From contig CBDCGC010000003.1 of assembly GCA_965216585.1 (NCBI GenBank), positions 496,001 through 560,000 on the forward strand: 64,000 nucleotides of DNA, in the 5' to 3' direction. The notes under the pieces were generated by a model. That model worked only from the letters and a program-made list of their open reading frames with translations. It was not told where the DNA came from and did no database searches. Below are positions 55,110 to 64,000 of the stretch, in pieces. A program made the position numbers and the translations under genes. This DNA is from CADEER01 sp965216585. Lineage in GTDB: Bacteria; Desulfobacterota; Binatia; HRBIN30; CADEER01. Position 1 is the first letter of the stretch; the number at the start of each line of letters is the position of its first letter.

Positions 55110-55856
55110 CTACCACTGCATGCGGCGGCGCAGCACACGCGCCTGGGTGCGGCTGAGCTCGAGCTCCGTCTTGGCGGTGTCGCGCATGACCAGCTTGTAG
55201 CGACCGCCGAACCACGGAACGATCGCTCGCACGTGGCGCAAGTTGACGATGCGGGACTTGTGAGCGCGAAAGAAGATGTCCGGATCGAGCCGATCTTCGA
55301 GTTCCCGCAAGTTGAAGTTGGTCGTGAAGCGGTCGCCGGCGGTGTGCGCGTACACCAGGCGGGATTCCACTTCGAACCAGAGGATCTCCTCGACCGGAAG
55401 GACGAGGATCTGCTTGCCGCGGTACACCGGGATCTGCTCGGAGAAGCGTCGCGCATCGGAGCGTACGGTGGCAATGAGCTCGGCGAGGTCGACCGGCGCC
55501 GCATCGACACGGTTGCGGGCGCGGCGCAGCGCCTCCTCGAGGCGAACACGGGCGATCGGCTTCAACAGATAGTCGACCGCGTGTACTTCAAAGGCGCGTA
55601 TCGCATAGGCGTCGTGCGCCGTCGCAAAGACGACATGCGGAACGTGGCGCGATCGTTCGAGGACGCCAAAGCCGTCGACCCCCGGCATCTGCACGTCGAG
55701 AAAGGCGAGATCGGGTTTTGTCGATTCCAACAAGTCGACCGCCGACGTACCGTCGTCCGCCTCGCCGACGACTTCGACGTCGCCGACCTTGCGCAACATG
55801 CGGCCGAGCCGGTCGCGCGCCAGCTTCTCGTCGTCGATGACGGCTACGCGCAACAA
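55110..55856 (-). CDS. LytTR-type response regulator
   Basis: 248 residues. A receiver domain with the acidic pair Asp8-Asp9, phosphoacceptor Asp54 (LAFLDVQMPG), Thr/Ala in VFATAHD and Lys in YLLKPI; then a LytTR DNA-binding domain (about 140-248, IPVYRGKQILVLPVEEILWF, FFRAHKSRIVNLRHVRAIVP). LytTR regulators control extracellular polysaccharide, autolysis or virulence genes in many bacteria. It follows the sensor kinase gene by 4 bp, so they form one unit. The target is not visible, though the adjacent surface-protein genes are candidates. Confidence 0.93.
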   Translation of the reverse strand: MLRVAVIDDEKLARDRLGRMLRKVGDVEVVGEADDGTSAVDLLESTKPDLAFLDVQMPGVDGFGVLERSRHVPHVVFATAHDAYAIRAFEVHAVDYLLKPIARVRLEEALRRARNRVDAAPVDLAELIATVRSDARRFSEQIPVYRGKQILVLPVEEILWFEVESRLVYAHTAGDRFTTNFNLRELEDRLDPDIFFRAHKSRIVNLRHVRAIVPWFGGRYKLVMRDTAKTELELSRTQARVLRRRMQW

Positions 55857-55860
55857 CGGC

Positions 55861-57018
55861 TCACCCTACCGCCCGCGGTACGCGCACTTCGATCGAGGTT
55901 CCGCTGCCCGCGCTGGTCTCGACGACCGGCTCGTAGCCGTCGCCGTAACGGCGCACCAATCGCTCGCGCAGATTGCGCAAGCCGACGCCGCGCTCGAACG
56001 CGGTTTCCGGGCGTTCCATACCGACACCGGTGTCGCGCACCGCTATGCGCAGATCGCCGTTGTCCAGTCCCGCCTCGATCGTGACCACGCCACCGCCGAC
56101 CTTGCGCGACACCCCGTGGTTGACGGCGTTCTCCACCAGCGGCTGCAGCAGCAGGCCCGGCAGCAACACCGCGCCCGCTTCGTCTTCGACTTCGGTACGG
56201 ATTTCGAGCAAGTTGCCGAAACGCGCTTTCTCGATGTCGAGATAGGACTGCGCGATCCGCAGCTCTTCCGAAAAGGGGACGAGGTCGACCTGCGTCCGCC
56301 GCAAGACATAGCGAAGGATCTCGGCCAAGCGTTCGATGCATTCCTCGGCGCGATCCGGATCGGTGCGCACCAGCTCGGCAATCGAGTTGAGCGAGTTGAA
56401 GAGGAAGTGCGGATTGATCTGAGCGCGCAGCGCCGCCAACTGCGCCGACAGCGCCAGCTCGCGCAGCTCTTCCTGCCGGCCTTCGAGCTCGAAGATGCGC
56501 CACCAGGATTGGTTGAAGCCGACGATGCAAAGGATCGCCGACGGAAAAATCGGAATCATGGCAAAGAGCCACGGCGAGTGGCGTATCGTCTCGGCGGCGA
56601 TGGTGAGCTGCAAGTCGCCACCGGTGTAGGGACTGAGGATCGATCCCCGTCCGAGTCCGAAAATCGAATAGTGCGCTTCGACCGTGATGAGGGACAGCAC
56701 GGCAAAGGAGATCACTGCCACCGACCACTGCACGATCTGCCGCAGCGGGGACGCATAGTCCGAAAAGCGCGGCAGAACGAACTTCCACAGCAGCAGCGTC
56801 GCAAAAGAGAAGCACAGCGTGCCGAACAACCAATAGATCGATGGCGCCAGCGAGCGCGTCAGGGCATAGGAAACGGAACTGCTGAGCAATCCGATACCGA
56901 CGCCGGTACCGAGCACCAGCCGCGACTGCGAATGCGAATCGCCACCGCTCATCGGGTCGGCGACACCGCGGTCGGCGAGGAAGGTGCGCCTCGCCAACGG
57001 CCGTTCACGGGAATCCAT
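55861..57018 (-). CDS. LytS-type sensor histidine kinase
   Basis: 385 residues. Four hydrophobic helices in the first 170 residues (about 35-57, 60-82, 96-116 and 150-170) form the membrane sensor, followed by a short coiled coil and the His_kinase domain with phosphoacceptor His204 (LRAQINPHFLFNSLN). N-box LLLQPLVENAVNHG, then VRDTGVGM and VGLRNLRERL complete an HATPase. Paired with the LytTR regulator directly downstream. The signal is unknown. Confidence 0.92.
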   Translation of the reverse strand: MDSRERPLARRTFLADRGVADPMSGGDSHSQSRLVLGTGVGIGLLSSSVSYALTRSLAPSIYWLFGTLCFSFATLLLWKFVLPRFSDYASPLRQIVQWSVAVISFAVLSLITVEAHYSIFGLGRGSILSPYTGGDLQLTIAAETIRHSPWLFAMIPIFPSAILCIVGFNQSWWRIFELEGRQEELRELALSAQLAALRAQINPHFLFNSLNSIAELVRTDPDRAEECIERLAEILRYVLRRTQVDLVPFSEELRIAQSYLDIEKARFGNLLEIRTEVEDEAGAVLLPGLLLQPLVENAVNHGVSRKVGGGVVTIEAGLDNGDLRIAVRDTGVGMERPETAFERGVGLRNLRERLVRRYGDGYEPVVETSAGSGTSIEVRVPRAVG

Positions 57019-57133
57019 CGCCTAGAGCCTACTAAACGACGGCGGCAAAGCCCACCTAATCGGATCTATTCAGGAACATTAAAGCAACTCGCCCCCAATT
57101 GGGCAGGGCCCGCGCTTGCGCTAAGCTGAGGCG

Positions 57134-57949
57134 ATGAGCGACGCGACGAAGAGCGAGGAAAAGGTCGGCTGGCCGGTCATCCATCTGTTCTACCGCATCG
57201 ATCGCGCCTCCTGGCGCGACCTCGATGAGCACACCCGGCGCACCGCCATCGAGGAGTTTCGTTCACTCCTGGCGCAGTGTGGATCGGAAGAAGGAATGCA
57301 GCTCGTACCACTGGCCGGCATCGCAAAGTCGGATGTCGGCATCATGGCCGTGCACCCAGACCTGAGCCGTATCCAACGCCTCGGCCAGCAGATCTCGGCC
57401 ACCGCCCTCGGTGCCTGCCTCGATCTCGTCTACAACTTCCTCTCGATGTCGGAGGTCAGCGAGTACATGAGCGGGCCGACCGAATGGACCCAGCAACTGC
57501 TCGACCAGGGCGTCGCTCCCGACTCGCCGGACTTCGCCGCCGGCATCGAACGCTTCCGCCAGCGCATCGACAAATACGCCGAGGCCCGCGTCCACCCGCA
57601 GCTACCGACCGACATGGACGTCGTCTGCTTCTACCCGATGGCCAAGCGGCGCGGCGAGATGCAGAACTGGTACTCTCTTGATTTCACCGAGCGCAAACGC
57701 CTGATGGGCGACCACGCCAAAACCGGTCGCGCCTTCGCCGGGCGCGTGCTCCAGCTCATCACCTCGTGCACCGGCCTCGACGATTGGGAATGGGGCGTCA
57801 CGCTCTTCGCGCACGACCTCAAAGCGATCCGCGACGTCGTCTACGAAATGCGTTTCGACCCGGCCAGCGCCATCTACGGCGAGTTCGGCGAGTTCTACAT
57901 CGCCATGCGGCTCGACCCCAAAACCCTCGAAGAAGCACTCTGCCTGTAG
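57134..57949 (+). CDS. hemQ: Coproheme decarboxylase HemQ (chlorite dismutase family)
   Basis: 271 residues. Chlorite dismutase-like fold with family blocks VIHLFYRID, CFYPMAKRRGEMQNWYSL (includes the Tyr used for decarboxylation in HemQ), RLMGDHAKTGRAFAG (axial heme His) and LDDWEWGVTLFA followed by VYEMRFDPASAIYGEFGEF. HemQ oxidatively decarboxylates coproheme III to heme b in the coproporphyrin-dependent pathway. The chlorite-dismutase catalytic Arg position is not obvious, which favours HemQ. No other heme genes adjoin. The next 200 bp contain short tandem repeats. Confidence 0.9.
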   Translation: MSDATKSEEKVGWPVIHLFYRIDRASWRDLDEHTRRTAIEEFRSLLAQCGSEEGMQLVPLAGIAKSDVGIMAVHPDLSRIQRLGQQISATALGACLDLVYNFLSMSEVSEYMSGPTEWTQQLLDQGVAPDSPDFAAGIERFRQRIDKYAEARVHPQLPTDMDVVCFYPMAKRRGEMQNWYSLDFTERKRLMGDHAKTGRAFAGRVLQLITSCTGLDDWEWGVTLFAHDLKAIRDVVYEMRFDPASAIYGEFGEFYIAMRLDPKTLEEALCL

Positions 57950-57977
57950 GACCGGCGGCCGTCGCGGCGGGCGCCCA

Positions 57978-58005
57978 TGAGTGCTCGTACGTGAGTGCTC
58001 GTACG
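57978..58005 (+). repeat. Exact 14-bp tandem duplication with hairpin
   Basis: TGAGTGCTCGTACG occurs twice in tandem. The second copy's GTGCTCGT (57995-58002) pairs with ACGAGCAC (58013-58020) to form an 8-bp stem with a 10-nt loop. No U-tract follows. Confidence 0.85.
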
Positions 58006-58058
58006 TTGGAGAACGAGCACGGATCTGCTAGCTTGCACTCGCTGCGCTCGTAGGCTGA

Positions 58059-58082
58059 GGCACGGGCATAGGCACAGGCATA
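58059..58082 (+). repeat. 12-bp tandem repeat upstream of the topoisomerase gene
   Basis: GGCACGGGCATA followed by GGCACAGGCATA, 11 of 12 identical, 68 bp before the topoisomerase ATG. Together with the 14-bp duplication it makes up much of this 200-bp intergenic region. Confidence 0.8.
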
Positions 58083-58149
58083 GACTGCTGTCGCTCGGCG
58101 AGGTTTCTCCATTTGGATGAACCGGCGGTGGGGTTGGAGGTGAGGTGGG

Positions 58150-60501
<2,352 letters not shown>

Positions 60502-60566
60502 CGCCCGGCGATCTGCGCCGCGCAACACTCGCAGCCGCACGGGGCGTGAATTTTGCCCCTCCCCAC

Positions 60567-60689
60567 TTGACAGTCGGCACTTGCGTGCTTAGCACCCGTG
60601 GAGCCGCAACGTTTCTCGGGAGGTCGGCATTCGAGAAGCAGTTGCGGTCTACTTTTTCACATAATATCAATAACTTAGGAGGAAGCTGC
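60567..60689 (+). promoter_or_regulatory. groESL promoter and leader region
   Basis: TTGACA at 60567-60572 is a perfect -35; 17 bp on lies the weak TAGCAC. A second AT-rich patch, ATAATATCAATAACTTA (60661-60677), could supply another -10. The ribosome site AGGAGG (60677-60682) is 7 nt before the groES ATG and near-perfect. GTGCTTAGCAC (60585-60595) is palindromic, but the CIRCE partner half-site is missing. Confidence 0.5.
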
Positions 60690-60983
60690 ATGGCCACGAA
60701 AATGCGTCCGTTGAGCGACCGGGTCGTCGTCAAACGAATCGATGAGGAAGAGAAGACCGCGGGCGGCATCATCATTCCCGACACCGCCAAGGAGAAGCCG
60801 CAGGAGGGCAAGATCATCGCCGTCGGGCCGGGCCGGGTCGAGGACGGCAAGGCGATCAAGCTCGACGTCAAGAAGGGCGACCGCATCCTCTTCGGCAAGT
60901 ACTCGGGCACCGAGATTCACCTCGACGGCGAAGAGCACATCATCATGCGCGAGGACGACATCCTCGGCGTCATCGAAGCGTAA
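60690..60983 (+). CDS. groES: Co-chaperonin GroES
   Basis: 97 residues, full family length: RPLSDRVVVKRIDEEEKT, the mobile loop TAGGIIIPDTAKEKPQ and the roof-loop region, ending with REDDILGVIEA. GroES caps GroEL rings during ATP-driven folding. Strong ribosome site; groEL starts 15 bp after its stop. Confidence 0.97.
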   Translation: MATKMRPLSDRVVVKRIDEEEKTAGGIIIPDTAKEKPQEGKIIAVGPGRVEDGKAIKLDVKKGDRILFGKYSGTEIHLDGEEHIIMREDDILGVIEA

Positions 60984-60998
60984 AGGAGAGAAACCACC

Positions 60999-62627
<1,629 letters not shown>

Positions 62628-62649
62628 GCAGCGCCCGGATACATCGTAC

Positions 62650-62686
62650 AAAAAAGGCCCGGTGTCGCGACACCGGGCCTTTTTTT
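62650..62686. terminator. Bidirectional intrinsic terminator after groEL
   Basis: A perfect 24-bp palindrome, GGCCCGGTGTCG followed by its complement (62656-62679), flanked by A6 (62650-62655) and T7 (62680-62686). It ends groESL on the plus strand and serves the LLM-oxidoreductase gene on the minus strand. Confidence 0.95.
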
Positions 62687-63684
62687 CAGGCGTTGGCTTC
62701 CGCCAGCACGCGCAAGGCATTCACGTCGCGTGTGCCGGCCAGCAAGGTCGAGACTGGGCTCTCCCGCCAGGCCTGCAGGCGATCGCGGATCCGCTCGGCG
62801 GAACCGATCAGCGACAAGTCGTCCGCCATCTGATCGGGAACGGCGGCGGCGGCGTCTTCGCGACGGCCTTCGGCAAAGAGCTCCTGGATGCGCGCGATGG
62901 CGGCCTCAAAACCCATGGCGCACAACATGTCGATGTGAAAGTTGCGCCGCCGCGCCCCCATGGCGCCAATGTAGAAACCGAGAGACCACTTGACCGTGCG
63001 CAGCGCCTGCTGGAGATCGCCGCTGAGAACGACGGTCACCGGGCATGCCACTTCAAAGCCGGGGTCGGCGTCGCGCAACGCATCGGCGTACGCCTCGGGT
63101 CGATAGGGCGAAAGAAAGAGCGGCAGCCAACCGTCGGCGATCTCCTTGGCAAGGGTCACGTTGCGCGGCCCCTCGGCACCGAGAAAGATCGGTATGTGCG
63201 AACGCAGAGTCGGGATGGTCAGGCGCAACGGCCGGCCGGCGTCGGCTCCGCCCTGGCATGGCAAGTGGTAGTGCTCGCCCGAAAAGCTCACCGGTTTGTC
63301 GCGTTTCATGATCTCGCGCACGATGGTGACGAACTCGCGCGTGCGCCCCATCGGCTTGGGAAAGGGTTGCCCGTACCAGCCTTCGACGATTTGCGGCCCC
63401 GACACGCCGAGGCCGAGGATCAGCCTCCCTTTCGACAGGTGGTCCATCGTCGCCGCCGTCATCGCCACGCAGGCCGGCGTGCGTGCCGAGAGCTGGAGGA
63501 TCGCCGTGCCGAGACGGATGCGCGACGTCCGGGCGCCGAGCCAGCACAGCGGCGCCAGAGCGTCGGAGCCGTAGGCCTCCGACGTCCACACCGAGTCGAA
63601 GCCCGCTTGCTCGGCTTCGAGGACGAGGTCGATCGGATCCTCCGGACCGTAGGTCCAATAACCCAACATCAAACCGAGACGCAT
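62686..63684 (-). CDS. LLM-class flavin/F420-dependent oxidoreductase
   Basis: 332 residues from the ATG beginning MRLGLMLGYWT, preceded by GGGGAAAGAC; an upstream GTG is unlikely. TIM-barrel luciferase-like monooxygenase family with EAEQAGFDSVWTSEAYGSDA, SRIRLGTAIL, SKGRLILGLGVSGPQI and a C-terminal IRDRLQAWRE. F420-type relatives (coenzyme F420-dependent methylene-H4MPT reductase-like) share GTAILQLSARTP-type segments, so F420 rather than FMN is a fair guess. The substrate is unknown. Convergent with groEL around the shared terminator. Confidence 0.85.
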   Translation of the reverse strand: MRLGLMLGYWTYGPEDPIDLVLEAEQAGFDSVWTSEAYGSDALAPLCWLGARTSRIRLGTAILQLSARTPACVAMTAATMDHLSKGRLILGLGVSGPQIVEGWYGQPFPKPMGRTREFVTIVREIMKRDKPVSFSGEHYHLPCQGGADAGRPLRLTIPTLRSHIPIFLGAEGPRNVTLAKEIADGWLPLFLSPYRPEAYADALRDADPGFEVACPVTVVLSGDLQQALRTVKWSLGFYIGAMGARRRNFHIDMLCAMGFEAAIARIQELFAEGRREDAAAAVPDQMADDLSLIGSAERIRDRLQAWRESPVSTLLAGTRDVNALRVLAEANA

Positions 63685-63861
63685 GTCTTTCCCCGAGGCG
63701 GCCTGAAGAAGAGCCGCCGCGTCCACCGATATGCCCGAAATCGCTTACATTTGGAAGGCGCAATCTGCCAAGGCGCATCCCTTCGTGTTCCCATTGTCCG
63801 GCCGGTGTGGCAGATTCGAGGAAGCTCGAGCATGGGCGCGGATGCGGGGAGGTGGTCGAGG

Positions 63862-64000
63862 ATGGGCAGCAAGAGATACACGGCCAAGGACATCACGGTC
63901 CTCGAGGGGCTGGAGCCGGTTCGCAAGCGCCCCGGAATGTACATCGGCGGCGTCGACCGCAACGGCCTGCACCACCTGCTGTGGGAGCTTCTCGACAACG
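63862..64000 (+). CDS. N-terminus of a GyrB/ParE-type topoisomerase subunit, cut by the window edge
   Basis: 46 codons visible from an ATG after GGGAGGTGGTCGAGG. ITVLEGLEPVRKRPGMYIGG is the classic start of GyrB/ParE, with the ATP-lid entry HHLLWELLDN (Glu-X-X-Asp-Asn) at the edge. An in-frame ATG 30 bp upstream is also possible. Probably the partner of the A subunit encoded at 58150; whether it is gyrB or parE cannot be decided here. Confidence 0.9.
   Translation, partial: MGSKRYTAKDITVLEGLEPVRKRPGMYIGGVDRNGLHHLLWELLDN

Noticed and set aside
60585..60595. CIRCE operator upstream of groES
   Set aside because: Only a TTAGCAC half-like sequence is present; the inverted GAGTGCTAA partner nine bases away is missing.

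Overview
The window is a GC-rich, gene-dense bacterial chromosome segment with no rRNA, tRNA, CRISPR, prophage or insertion sequence that I can recognise. Many genes overlap by 1-14 bp. Several traits point to an uncultured lineage of the old 'Deltaproteobacteria' assemblage, most likely Binatota or a neighbour. These are secreted proteins built as signal peptide, domain, long Thr/Pro linker and dockerin-like Ca-binding repeat; an F420-type LLM oxidoreductase; a fused Bat aerotolerance operon; and HemQ. The phylum is inference and would need marker-gene phylogeny.

Layout. 1-3.1 kb: three overlapping genes for secreted proteins, the last with a P-domain-like module and a dockerin-like tail. 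3.1-8.7 kb: a CrtI-type flavoprotein and an acyl-CoA synthetase, divergent from a molybdopterin oxidoreductase. 8.6-17.4 kb: a MoxR / DUF58 / BatA / BatB-C / BatD-E operon followed by a retropepsin-like protease. 17.6-22.6 kb: an alkaline-phosphatase-superfamily lipoprotein, an S1/P1 nuclease coupled to a UvrC-like GIY-YIG nuclease, a DUF4149 membrane protein, DUF2203 and a TlpA-like thioredoxin. 22.5-29.1 kb: glutamate synthase (gltB, gltD) translationally coupled to an Lrp/AsnC regulator. 29.2-35.6 kb: a ROK glucokinase, then a DUF2760 membrane protein and two diverged Hsp70-like ATPases.

35.6-45.1 kb is the accessory part. It holds a GxxExxY gene inside terminal inverted repeats, a serine hydrolase, a Phd/PIN toxin-antitoxin pair with a visible operator, a dockerin plus cohesin-like secreted protein, a pectinacetylesterase-like lipoprotein, small membrane proteins, a hotdog thioesterase, an MNT/HEPN toxin-antitoxin pair and an AglD/UPF0104 membrane protein. 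Two further, gene-less copies of the GxxExxY inverted-repeat element lie at 40.2 and 45.0 kb. 45.1-48.8 kb is a hisS-aspS-lipoprotein operon. 48.9-55.0 kb encodes large Thr-rich secreted proteins. 55.1-57.0 kb is a LytS/LytT-type two-component pair. 57.1-64 kb has hemQ, a topoisomerase IV A subunit, groES-groEL, an LLM flavoprotein and the start of a gyrB/parE gene.

Strongest leads: (1) a dispersed element with 8-bp-unit inverted repeats and two distinct ends, one copy carrying a GxxExxY gene; (2) the DUF2760 plus paired Hsp70 cluster; (3) a shared linker plus dockerin-like tail on four secreted proteins, one of which also has cohesin-like domains; (4) a topoisomerase A subunit with Leu at the classic quinolone-resistance serine position.
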